Source: Ryuthela nishihirai (Eukaryota > Arthropoda > Arachnida > Araneae > Heptathelidae). Taken from it: DNA of 64,000 bases. Position 1 is the first letter of the stretch; every line of letters starts with the position of its first letter. The position numbers were made by a program, and so were the translations under genes. Location of the stretch: assembly GCA_038380435.1 (NCBI GenBank), contig JAWZYU010000011.1, positions 85,102,501 to 85,166,500 on the forward strand. The letters run 5' to 3'. Below are positions 47,275 to 57,510 of the stretch, in pieces. Under the pieces are notes generated by a model. The model ran no database searches. It was not told the origin of the DNA and saw nothing but the letters and a program-made list of their open reading frames with translations.

Positions 47275-47700
47275 GGGAGGTAAGATGGAAAGCATCTCAA
47301 AAGTGTAGGTTTGCTTCACAGCAGACACGCCAATGATGCTCTTTCAGCATTAGACTGCATTAATGAAAGATATCTTACAGATAATTTTGAAATTAAGATT
47401 AAAGGCTGGAATGTTATCTGCTGTTATGCTCCCACATAGGATTCTGATGAGGATGGGAAAAATAAACTCTACAGACAATTTCAGGATATTTTGAATTCTG
47501 TCAAGAAAGGATATATTACTCTTGTGTTAGGTGAGTAAAGTTGGCACTACTCTGACCTTTAGGCAGGAGTGATAATTCCTGTTAGCATTGTTAGTTGCAA
47601 TGACAATGGTGAACATTTCCTACATGTAGGAAATTGTTGGAGAATAACTAAATCTTACTACAAACACTGGAACATTTATAACACAATTGTTTCCATAAGT
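47275..47700 (+). mobile_element. EEP-RT LINE fragment (endonuclease region), copy 6
   Basis: In the third frame it reads SRHANDALSALDCINERYLT, then VICCYAPT, then KLYRQFQDILNSVKKGYITL VLG. This is the N-terminal part of the apurinic-type endonuclease domain of the LINE family. It decays after about 47600. Confidence 0.8.
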
Positions 47701-48209
47701 TAAGCCAACAACCTGGAAGACCCTTCGTTCTCAAAAACTTGTTGGACTGCTTCACGTGATTCGGAAGATAGTTGTGTATAAACTTTGTGCATAAGAATAA
47801 CATTTTAATAATTGAATAATAGTTTTAATTCCCTAAATTATATACGAATGTGGTAACATCGTAAAAAGTTGGTATTAAGGTATCCTGTGCAACTTTTCAC
47901 TTGGGGCTGTCACTTGAGATAACTCAATTGGTTCAATATGGAGTGTGATCACCTCTTATCGCTATGCAAATTTCACAGCGATGCCTCATGCTGCTGATAA
48001 GACTATCCAGTAGCGCTGTGGGTAGTAATCTCCATTGCTCCTCCAAAGCATGTCGATGCTCCAGGAGGATTCCAGGAGCAGGATTCAGGGGATTATCCCA
48101 TCCTCCTGTAAGCATTCCATGCATATTGTATTGGATTATGGTTGTGAGACTAGGTAAGGCGCTCCGTACGATTAATAGTGCTATTCTTCAGATATCAATG
48201 GACGAGATG

Positions 48210-48598
48210 TTTGGGTTGGGTTGTTTTACCTCTGAGCAGCACTTTTTTGCACACCATGGGCTAAATGGCCAGGTCACATGGACCCCGAAGGCTCAGAGAA
48301 GGTTGGGGGAGGGGACCCACTGGAACAGCTGTTGGGAGACAGATGGTAGCCTCCCGTCAAGGCCATTAAGCGTATTCTTTAACGTGCACAGGGTATGGCT
48401 CTCCCGCACACGGGGCCACGGCTTAACATCCCATCCGACGGACGGCGGCCTTTCCAAACCCATCGGTGTCCCCTACTGACCGTGGGCAGGGCGGGGAATT
48501 TTGCGGAGATAAATCTCAACGCTGACCCAGCTGGGACACGAACCTGGGAACTACAGATTACGAGCCTGGCCCGCTACCGACTGAGCCACCCCCGCCCC
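48210..48598 (-). mobile_element. tRNA-derived SINE, family A, copy 4, full length with target duplication
   Basis: 389 bp flanked by perfect 13-bp repeats AATGGACGAGATG (48197-48209 and 48599-48611). On the minus strand the head is ggggcgggggtggctcagtc, then gtagcgggccaggctcgtaa, B box GGTTCGTGTCC. The body is acgttaaagaatacgcttaa, then ctgtctcccaacagctgttc. The tail is ggtaaaacaacccaaccca. It is the best preserved copy and interrupts a Tc1 transposase gene. Confidence 0.93.
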
Positions 48599-48905
48599 AA
48601 TGGACGAGATGACAATTGTGGAGGAAGGTATCATCTGTTGCATCCACATACAGTCGCACAAAGGAGTCCAAGATTTCATCCCTGTTCCTGTGACTGATGA
48701 CATAGCCTGTTGGTAATACTGTACATAAAGATCTGTGCAGCAATCCAAAATACCCCTCCCCAATCGATGACACTACCAACACTGTAATCAGAGCCGGATA
48801 TAGGGAGAGGACAAGGGGGCCGTGGTCCCGGTCTTTCAGATGCAAAATCTGGTAACTGAGGCAAAATATTAATATATAAAGCAAAATATAATTATAATCG
48901 CAAAA

Positions 48906-48993
48906 TATCGCTGTGCAAATTTCACAGCGATGCTCATGCTGTGAAAGAGGATTCCAGGAGCAGGATTCAGGGGATTATCCCATCTCCTGAATT
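48906..48993. repeat. Partial second copy of 47957-48113
   Basis: tcgctgtgcaaatttcacag and gaggattccaggagcaggat match the Tc1 C-terminal region at 47957-48113 in the same orientation. About 70 internal bases are missing. It lies inside the material that splits the Tc1 element. Confidence 0.75.
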
Positions 48994-49044
48994 TATCAGT
49001 GGTGTCTCCAAAATATTATGAGACGTTGATATTTCATGGATTTT

Positions 49045-49190
49045 TCAGGACATTTTTTAGACTTGTAAAACGGAGGAGAAGATATTATACTGCATTGGAA
49101 ATCCACTCTCTTGGTCCCCCTTTTGCATTTTTTTCGGCTTCATCGTGTTTGTCAGCCCCTCCCTTTTTTTCTAGATCCGGGGATGACTCT
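49045..49190 (+). repeat. Dispersed repeat R, copy 2
   Basis: Contains cttgtaaaacggaggagaag, then atattatactgcattggaaa, then ctagatccgggg. Same order as the copies at 33528 and 56240. Confidence 0.55.
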
Positions 49191-49707
49191 AGGTATCATG
49201 TTTACTGATATTTGTGGTATGTTGGTATGATAACTTGTTTCTAGTTCCATCCAAATCATCTGATCTCGATTCATCTGTGAAGAGCAGGGACAACCATTTC
49301 TCCTGGGTGCAGTTGATGTGATGTCTGCAGTACATCAAATTGTTCATCCTGTGATGTCGGGTCAGGGGCATCCACACCACTGGCTGCCTAGCATTCAGGC
49401 CCACACCAAGAAGCCTTTGGCATATGGTGGCAATGGATATCGAAGTTTCAGTCGCTGCTGCGAGGTCCCTCCGCAGTTGACATGGTGTTGACATCCTGCA
49501 CCTCCTGGCGCATAACACCAGATGGCACTCCTCCCTTGGGGTTGCACATCGTCATTCACTACTAAATCGTCTGGATGGCTCTATCCTTGTTGAAAGCTCT
49601 GCAAAATTTATGCATCACTGAACGAATCATTAAGACATGTAGCAACATCTGATTGAAATTTGGTCTGCTTCGAGCCAACCTACACCTTCTTCCAATAAAT
49701 GATGTCT

Positions 49708-49910
49708 GGTAGCGTCCCGTGGCTGAGTGGTTAGTCACGCTAGGCTACTGACCTAAGGGACCTGAGTTCGAGCCCCGGATAAGGCATGGATGTATGTGGT
49801 GTTTTTCTGCTGAGGTTCTGCATCCTCACAGATCTTATACTATGGCATATAAAATGACAGGCTCCTGCTCTGTGGCAAGCAGCTGCTTGAGGGGGTATTT
49901 TTTTTTAACA
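49708..49910 (+). mobile_element. tRNA-derived SINE, family B, copy 2
   Basis: The A box lies in cgtggctgagtggttagtca and the B box is GAGTTCGAGCC. Then come ggataaggcatggatgtatg, gtgtttttctgctgaggttc, gcaagcagctgcttgagggg and a poly-T tail. It matches the inverse of 9503-9702 over its whole length. Confidence 0.8.
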
Positions 49911-50159
49911 TAACCAACAAATCTGTTGCCTCGAAAACTCCACCTTGCATTTCTCAGGAGAACAGCTTCGAAACGCCAACTTCATTTACCTACCGTATCT
50001 GAATCCTGCATCGTACTTTACATAAAAAACATGACTTTAATTCATTTGTATCGTCAGTTTTAAGGTATCGAGTTTTTTGTATTTGTTCCTTAATTTATAG
50101 AAACCAGGGAATTCTTAGGTTTCACTTAATGTGTTCTATAGAATATGACCAATTTTATA

Positions 50160-51731
50160 TACACTACAGGAAAAAAATTGCAACACTTGGAAGGATTAAT
50201 GCCATATTATTGAAAGGCAGGCAGCTGTTAGCATACCTGAGATGTGCGACTGATTACACTATGAAAAAAAAATATGGAGAATTACCACTTTACCTACCCA
50301 GTACAGTACTATTGTATAATATAAATATGGTATATATATATATAATATTATTATATATAATATTGTATATATATATATGTATACAATATTATATAAATAT
50401 GGAGAATTCCCACTTTATCTACCCGGTACACTGGTATAATTAGTATGATGTTGAACTGCCCCACGCAGCAATGCATTCATGAACACAGCGGGGAAGGCTA
50501 TCGTACATTTCTATAACGTCCTCCTGAGGGATACAACGCCAAATAGAGCGAAGTCACTATTCCATTTTAGTAATACTGATTGGCGCACCTCTTGGATGTT
50601 GTTGGAGCTGTAGGCCCATCATGTCCCAGACGTGTTCAATAGGTGAAAGGTCCGGCGAGCATGCTGGCCATGATAGTACCTGAACGTTTTGCTCGTGTAG
50701 ATACTGCAGATTAATGCGGGCTGTGTGGGGACGGGGTTATCTTACTGGTAAAAGGTTCCATGCTGCTGAAACATATTGAACAGCCACTGGCTACAAAATG
50801 TTCGTAACATATCATTGGCAGCTACAGATACACTTATGGAGACCAGTTCCGAAAGAGATGTCTGACCAAAGGCACTCCATACCAAGACACCAGGTGCTGG
50901 AGCTGTGTGACGATGTCGCACGCACTGGGTGCCGTTCCTTTCTCTTGGATGACAGCAAACACATTGTCTATCCTCGTGCTGACCAAGACAAAAACGAGAT
51001 TCCTCACTAAACACCACGGTACTCCACTCTTGTTCATTCCAGTTCTGTCTGAGGCGACACCACTGAAGATGTGCTTGCATGTGGGCAGATGTGAGGGGTA
51101 AACGCAGTGCCGGATGATAGGCTCGCAATAAAAACTGTAAAAGCCTGTTGTTTACTGTCTGCCTGGTAGGTATTAAATGTGTTACCTGTTGCCCGTTCCT
51201 TTGCAGTTGCGTTGAAGTCATGAATCTGTCACGCAATGCCATGCTTCGCAAATGGCGGTCCTATTCCTCTGTGGTGATACGTTGTCTTCCTGATTCTTGT
51301 CGGCGTGTACTGGATCCTTCTTGAACTCACTGGCGCCATATGTGTACGATGGTGTTAGGATTGCGGCCAACAAGCTTGGCCACATCTCTGTACGACTAAC
51401 CAGCTTCTCTAAGACCGATGATTCTTCCACACTCAAAATCTGTTAAAAAAGTAAAAACATTTTGTTGGAACGGCTGTTGACGTATGCGTAAGGGCATCTT
51501 TAGCGTTTTAGAACAATTTAAACAAAGTTTTGTTAACCAGGGAGATTTGGTTGCCTTTATCTATGTTTGACTGCTCCGCACCTGTGACGTCAGTTCGCGT
51601 CTGCCCAATCTTTTAGATCATCCTGCAAATCTAATAATTTCCATGCATTTCTGTATACTACCGCCTCCCTAAATTTCGTCACATTTGAATAACTTTTTGC
51701 AAGTGTTGCAATTTTTATTTCCTGTAGTGTA
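50160..51731 (-). mobile_element. Tc1-like transposon with intact ends, 1572 bp including TA
   Basis: The inverted termini are TACACTACAGGAAAAAAATT on the left and TACACTACAGGAAATAAAAA as the complement of the right; both continue to TTGCAACACTTG. The transposase lies on the minus strand at 51360-50480. 51251-50742 is an open stretch of 169 codons, with LQWCRLRQNWNEQEWSTVVF and SEESRF, where the usual catalytic Asp is Glu in this copy. The 3' part of the gene is frame-shifted. A (TA)n block with a duplicated segment (atatggagaatt at 50274 and 50399) has expanded near the left end. Confidence 0.88.
50330..50395. repeat. (TA)n microsatellite inside a Tc1 element
   Basis: tatatatatataatattattatataa type repeat, bounded by two copies of an 'atatggagaattnccacttta' segment. 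It looks like a slippage expansion accompanied by a local duplication. Confidence 0.7.
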
Positions 51732-52380
51732 TTTATATAGGGTATGACTTTGTCAATTTTCACCTATTTTCACCAGTTTTTTACTTTACGAACAAGAGAT
51801 TTAATATTGGAGTTAAATCGAAAAAACCCCGAAACATAACATGTATTTCATAATAGTTTTTCTTATTAAAAAGAAAATGTTAAAATATCACACTGTCGAT
51901 TTATTAGAGTTTGTCGTTTACCAAAACTACACAGAGTAAACAAAAGTAAGAGAACGAATTATTATTATTAATTATTCTGTATTATTTTGAGATGCAAGTG
52001 TACTACGAATGCAAGGAGCAGGACGTCTTATCACACTTCATTAATATAGGTAATTCTCGCCCTAACAAGTCAATTGCTTCCAGAGTACCATTCTTTAAAC
52101 TAAAATGGAAGTCTAGTGTTAATGTAATGAAATTAGTTTAATCGTTCCATATATACCGCACAGTAGCAAAATATTAAAAAAGAAAAGCAACGAAATAAAA
52201 ACATATTTGTTAATATTGTAAATATTGTAGATATGTTAAAAACGTTGTAGGTGAACAGTATTTATAGATGTTGTGAATTTAAAAGAATTCACCGGAAATT
52301 TTTTTACGGAAGTAAATTCACTGAAGAAGCATTAGCAAAGAGACGCAGAGAGAAAAAAAAAGACATTTGAGTCACTGAAG
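51732..52380. other. No gene seen
   Basis: AT-rich DNA between a Tc1 element and a LINE fragment. No exon or element recognised. Confidence 0.35.
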
Positions 52381-52384
52381 ACAA

Positions 52385-52904
52385 GCCGATGAGGAGGGAG
52401 GCGACATGGAACAGCAGAGAATTGCAGAAATATTTGAATTAACACCATACTGGTCCTAAGAGAAAGCTTTATAAAGAGCTTAATATATGTGTCAAGGATC
52501 AGTTAATAGGTGATAAGAATCTTTGATTTGATGACTTGGCTGACAAAGCAGAGGAAGAAGCAAGACAGCGTAACAGCACAGAACTGTAGCAGAAGTTTTG
52601 TGAGGAAAGAAACAGACAGGTACAGAAGGATTGAGGGATAAATATGGTAAGGTGAGGGTTCTGTCATGGCAAGGTGTTTTGAGCATTTCAGCGACATTCT
52701 AACAACGTGGTTAGTTCTACTCTCATTGTTTCTAATGACGATCATACGGAATACTGACATATTATTTAGCATAATTAAATCTTTTTTTTAATACTGAGTC
52801 GTGTGCAAGAGATGGTAAGGTTTGTAGCAATTGGTTTAGCATTGCTTCTGGTGTTCGACAAGGAGGGTAATTTTGTCTCTTTTTCGACGTTTGATTATTG
52901 ATTA
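52385..52904 (+). mobile_element. EEP-RT LINE copy 7, part before the CACTA-like insertion
   Basis: Blocks include KRKLYKELNICVKDQLIGDK NL, then a shortened linker, then CARDGKVCSNWFSIASGVRQ. It ends at ...gattattgatta, which is the 'VIDY' codons of the RT domain. The next LINE codons are at 55256 onward. Confidence 0.8.
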
Positions 52905-55255
52905 CACTGGATTAAACACAAAAAGGTTTTGAAATGAAAATAGTCAATCTTTACTAATTTCGAGGTGTTGAACACGAAAATGACAATAAAATTTGTTGAT
53001 TGGCTCTTGTTTAGGAGAGACAGAGATGGTCATGCATAAACGACTCAGTCCGCATTGAGTACATAGGTAACCATTTCGTAACACTGTATTTTAAACTCCA
53101 GATTGCAACCTATTGCATTGTATTGCATCAGCCCATCAAACACACAACCCCCGGAGGTATTGCATCATTTTCTGATGCAATGTAGTTGAGTCATGACATC
53201 ACGGCTTTACAATCGCGGACAAAAGATGATGCAATCATTAGTTGTAAGCGACGTCTCATAGGGTGACAAGTCTTTTGAGCAACTCCCATTTACCCTGGAG
53301 TCATAAGTACAACACAAGTGATTCTTGCAGTTTTAATCCAGCAGTAGTGATGCCTCGTAACTGTGTTAATAGTGCAGATACATTTTGTTGCATTTGTGGG
53401 GAAGTGATGTTTGCAAGCCAGAAAAGGGCCATCACTCCAATAGTGAAAGCAGCGTATGAGTTTTATTTTGGATGCAAGATCGGGGACCAGGACAAGGCCT
53501 GGAACAGGACAATGCTGCAGTGTCTATGCAAGAAATCTTCCGAAGTGGCTGAAAGGTGAAAAAGTGGCGAGCCCGTTTGCTTTTCCTATGGTTTGGAGAG
53601 AGCCAAGCAAATCATGCAAATGACTACTACTTCTGCATGGTTGAACCTGTTTCTGGAGGCACCACAAGGAAAAAGAATTGGAAAATAGCGTACCTGAATA
53701 TACAATCTGCTCTCCGACCAGTTCAGCACGGCAAAAGCCTTCCCATTCCCGAACATCCACAATTATTTTCCATCGATTCAGACGATGAGGAGGGAGGGGA
53801 ACCAACGTCAGGTTCTCCAGAGCCTTCGGTATCTAATGATGATCCATACGTCTGCCACGGTGCATCATCTGTGTCTCACATTTTCACCAAAACAGATATG
53901 AACGATCTTGTTCGCGATCTGGAGCTGTCCAAGGCCAAATCAGAGTTACTTGGATCAAGACTTAAACAATAGGATCTTCTCAAGGAAAATGTTCGAGTGA
54001 CTTCGTTTCGAACTCGTCATGAGCAGTTTGCACCTTACTTCAGAAAGGAAGATGACCTTGTGTTCTGCTCCGATGGAGATGGCCTGATGGATGCCCTCAG
54101 AATCAAACATCACCCTCAAGAATGGAGACTATTCATAGACTCCTCGAAATTGAGTCTCAAGGTGGTATTGCTGCATATTGGAAATCGACTTCCATCCATT
54201 CTAGTCAGACACGCTGTCTACATGAAAGAACACTAAAACAGCTGTTGAGCTGCCTACAATACAACAAGTATGGCTGGCATCTCTGTTATGATTTGAAGGT
54301 AGTGGCTCTGTTGATGGGTCTGCAGCTGGGATATACGAAGTATTGATGTTTCTTATGTGAATGGGACAGCCGAGCAAAGACTTTGCACTATATGAAGAGA
54401 AACTGGCCTCAGAGGAAATCTCTGAAGGTCGGAGAGAAGAATGTGGAACACCCAACACTGGCAGAAAAGCACAAAATCCTACTTCCATCCCTACACATCA
54501 AACTTGGTGTGATGAAAAATTTCGTAAGAGACATGGACAGGACTTTGGCTTTCAAATACTTTGGCTGACAAATTCCCTCAACTCAGCGAAGAGAAAATTA
54601 AAGAGGGAATTTTAGTGGGTCCTGAGATCCGCGAGTTGTTCAGAAACCAGTTGTTCGACAACTGCTTCAGGGTGACGAGAAAAAGGCTTGGGATGCGTTT
54701 TGTCTGGTGTCAACTAAATTCCTCAGGAATGTCAGGGCAGACAACTACAAGAAACTGGTTAAGGACATATTGTTTCTGTATCATAAACTTGGTTGTAATA
54801 TATCCTTAAAGATCCACTTTCTCCATTCCCACTTAAATTTCTTCCCTGACAACTGCAGCATGGTTAGTGATGAGCACGATGAACGTTTTCACCGAGACAT
54901 TACAACGATGGAGAAACGATACCAGGGAAACTGGTCCACTTCAATGTTGGCCGACTACTTTTGGACGCTCGCCAGAGATGATCCTGAGCAGCTGTACAAG
55001 GCGACGGGCAAACGACGTCGGAAGTAGAAGCGGAGTTTTACTGATACGTGTCATATGTACGTATTACTCTATTATATAAGAAACTATTGCGAATTTCTCA
55101 GAAATGCAATAGTATTTCTGAGTAAATTTTGTAAAAAAAAATTTAGTAAATTTTGTATTTTTATTGTCATATTCGTGTTCCGCACCTTTAAATCTTTAAC
55201 AAATGGCTACTTTTATCTCAGAGGCATGACTTTTATGAAAATTTCTTGCCCAGTG
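52905..55255 (+). mobile_element. CACTA-like (CMC) DNA transposon, copy 2, 2351 bp
   Basis: The left end is CACTGGattaaac and the right end ttgccCAGTG reads CACTGGgcaag on the complement. TTA is present on both sides (52902-52904 and 55256-55258). The surrounding LINE reads ...attgaTTA|tattatgcaaattcac, which is the LINE consensus (attgattatgttatgcgaa) when the element and one TTA are removed. The left subterminal region holds several ttgcat/gatgcaa motifs (53100-53240). It carries one degenerate gene (53350-55027). CACTG-type ends with a 3-base duplication are typical of the CACTA/EnSpm group. Confidence 0.8.
53350..55027 (+). pseudogene. Unrecognised transposase-like gene family, copy 2, degenerate
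   Basis: ATG at 53350 begins MPRNCVNSADTFCCICGEVM, with CxxC. AAYEFYFGCKIGDQDKAW follows, then a CYFC-type block near 53628 in a shifted frame, then an acidic region (SIDSDDEEGGEPTSGSPEPS). A helical segment comes next (TDMNDLVRDLELSKAKSELL). Then EWRLFIDSSKLSLKVVLLHI (near 54119-54180), DLKVVALLMGLQLGYTKY followed by CFLCEWDSRA (near 54290-54372) and LKIHFLHSHLNFFPDNCSMV. DEHDERFHRDITTMEKRYQG comes last (near 54865-54925), with a basic C-terminus (GKRRRK) to 55027. At least four frameshifts are present. Candidate catalytic residues are the Asp of FIDSS, the Asp of DLKVV and the Glu of DERFH; this triad is inference. Confidence 0.7.
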
Positions 55256-56125
55256 TTATATTATGCAAATTCACTGGAAGGGGAAAATTTTGGGCTTAAA
55301 TGGTCTAGAGTTTTGTAAATTTCTGATTTAGATTATGCTGATGATTCCTTTTGTCAAATGATGTTGGCGAGATAAACTCTTTAATTAGAAATGTTCATGA
55401 GACTAGTAGTAGAGTAGGTTTGGTGATAAACAGATAGAAAACTGAAGTGATGAAAATTGGTCAGGCAGACTGTGGTTCAGTTAATCTGAATAGTTGCACT
55501 CGTGAGCAAGTGTCTCAATTTATTTATCTTGGCAGCTATGTTACAGACACTGATGTGCAACATGAGATAAATAGGAGAACAGGAATATCTGCTGGGAATA
55601 TTTATGTAGATTGTGGGGAAATAGGTGTCTACGCATCGTGGCTAGAGAGTAAAATTAGGCTGTATAAGAGTTTTGACTTTTCTAAAGTTTGTGACATAGT
55701 AAAACTTGGGCCTTTGTTATCACTATAACAGGAAATTTGCTGTCTTTGTTTCTAGATGTTTACGCAGTATCTCTGGAATTAGGTGATTTGACTTTGTAAG
55801 CAATGATGAGGTTAGGCAACGAAGTCTGCAACTACATTTGAGCAATATATTGTGCCTAGTAAGAGAGACCACGGTGATTTCGCCATGTTTCGCGTATTCA
55901 TAATTACAGAATAGCGAATAGAATTATGAACAGTGTTCCTAAAGTCCTCAGGAGAGGAAGGACAACTTAGGATGCAGTGAACAGAAATGTCAAACACAAC
56001 CTTACTAGAATTGGCTTACAGTGGTCAAATGCAGCAACTGTAGCTCTGGACAAATGAGTTTGGAGAAATACATTGCACTTTCTGATTGGATCTCGGTAGC
56101 CCATAGCTGCTTGAAGATTATTTAT
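55256..56125 (+). mobile_element. EEP-RT LINE copy 7, part after the CACTA-like insertion
   Basis: It resumes at tattatgcaaattcactgga (MQ/RNSL), then ISDLDYADDS near 55320, then MKIGQADCGSVNLNSCTREQ VSQF. A diverged C-terminus runs to about 56125 (gtagcccatagctgcttgaag). It lacks an obvious (GAT)n tail. Confidence 0.85.
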
Positions 56126-56239
56126 GTATGTATGACAGGATCTAGAGGGGAGCCAAGGGGCCATGCCTCCACCACCTTTGAGAATGCGAGAAAGGAAATG
56201 AAGGCAGAAATCATCTAAGAGCATATTTCATGCATTTCT

Positions 56240-56415
56240 CAAGAATTTTTTTTTAAAAACCTCTAAAACGGAGACCCTTGGCACCCCGTTTACCTTTTTT
56301 CCAGCTGGATTGAGTCACTTGTCCCCCCCCCCCCGACATCTTAAATATAAGTTATAGTACCCCCGCCCCCATATACTTCACACTAGATTTTTTTTTAAAA
56401 TCAGGGCCTTTATGT
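56240..56415 (+). repeat. Dispersed repeat R, copy 3
   Basis: aacctctaaaacggagaccc, a long C-run, and aaaatcagggcct at the end. Diverged from copies 1 and 2. Confidence 0.5.
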
Positions 56416-57505
56416 ATTGCATGTATATATATATATGTTTCCGATTTCATTCAATCATAGTCTTGATAATTTTATGTTAAACTGTAGGGGCCATTATGCC
56501 ACCTGGGGGCTTTGCCCGACCAAACATAATCACAAATTATAAAAAAACGAATTTTAAATTTAGTATTCATTATTTGTGAATAAAATATTCCTTATAAAAA
56601 TGATACTGAACAGTATCACTTTTATACTCGTTTGGTAATCATTATTTTCCGTGCTATATATCCTTGTTCATGGCTAACCGGGTAACAGATTAAATTTCAG
56701 GTTTCTACCGGTGGTTAGCATTCCTTCTATAGGACTACTGCCATGTGAGGTTGGAGATGAGATGCATCTATATGGTGTATTCTTGTCCCCGACTCTAGAT
56801 AGTCACGGCTTTCCGTTAACTTGGTAGTGTCGTAAGACGGAACCGGGGATTGCCGTGGTTGCTGAACATCTGTCAACAAATAGTACAATCCAGTCAACAG
56901 TCGAAGATCATGTTGCTTAGCGAATATTTTCATTTGACTGTGGCAGACTCAATAAGCTTCAAATTTCCTGACAAGATGTGTTTGAATTGAGTTGTCAACT
57001 TTTTTTTTTGCCGCGGAACGATGCTTTTGTATGAAATGAATTACATTAGAACAACATTAGGTATGAAATATAAAATGTGTTGAACATATGGTGTACAAGA
57101 AAAGGCTAAGAGTATATTTTAACACAGCTTCACATCAGCAATCTGTAGATTAGTCGCCTAAATGCATTGTAAACTTAAAAGTCTCCAATTTGATCCCACG
57201 CTGCCATTATAGTTCGTTTGGTCTTTTTTTAAAAATTCATTTTGTAACAATATCACATTTCTACAATCGTATAAATTAATATACATGATAAAATATATGT
57301 ATAATAAATTTACATTATAAATGAAACATAACCAAAAGAGACAACTTTTCAAGTGATAATTTGCGATGAGTAATTCAGTTTAATATAATAAATATCTATT
57401 TATAATTTGAACGGAGTGAACAAAATAATAAAACCTATCTATTAGATGAAATTTTCACGAATAGAGTTTTATAATATTACTAGAACGGGGAGGAAAAATG
57501 CATAT
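56416..57505. other. No gene seen
   Basis: AT-rich DNA without exon signals or recognisable element ends. Confidence 0.35.
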
Positions 57506-57510
57506 ATATA

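Larger units (their letters stand above)
47880..49640 (-). mobile_element. Tc1-like transposon, split by a SINE and by repeat R
   Basis: Read on the minus strand, the N-terminal and middle part lies at 49640-49195 (TETSISIATICQRLLGVGLN, then KWLSLLFTDESRSD with the catalytic motif). About 400 bases of repeat R and flanking sequence come next. The element resumes at 48770-48600 (GYVISHRNRDEILDSFVRLY VDA). A family A SINE sits at 48210-48598. The C-terminus lies at 48190-47930 (LLDSLISSMRHRCEICIAIR GDHTPY). The order and strand fit one element broken by later insertions. Confidence 0.65.

Noticed and set aside
50129..50443. 104-codon ORF rich in Tyr and Ile
   Set aside because: It is created by the (TA)n microsatellite within the Tc1 element.
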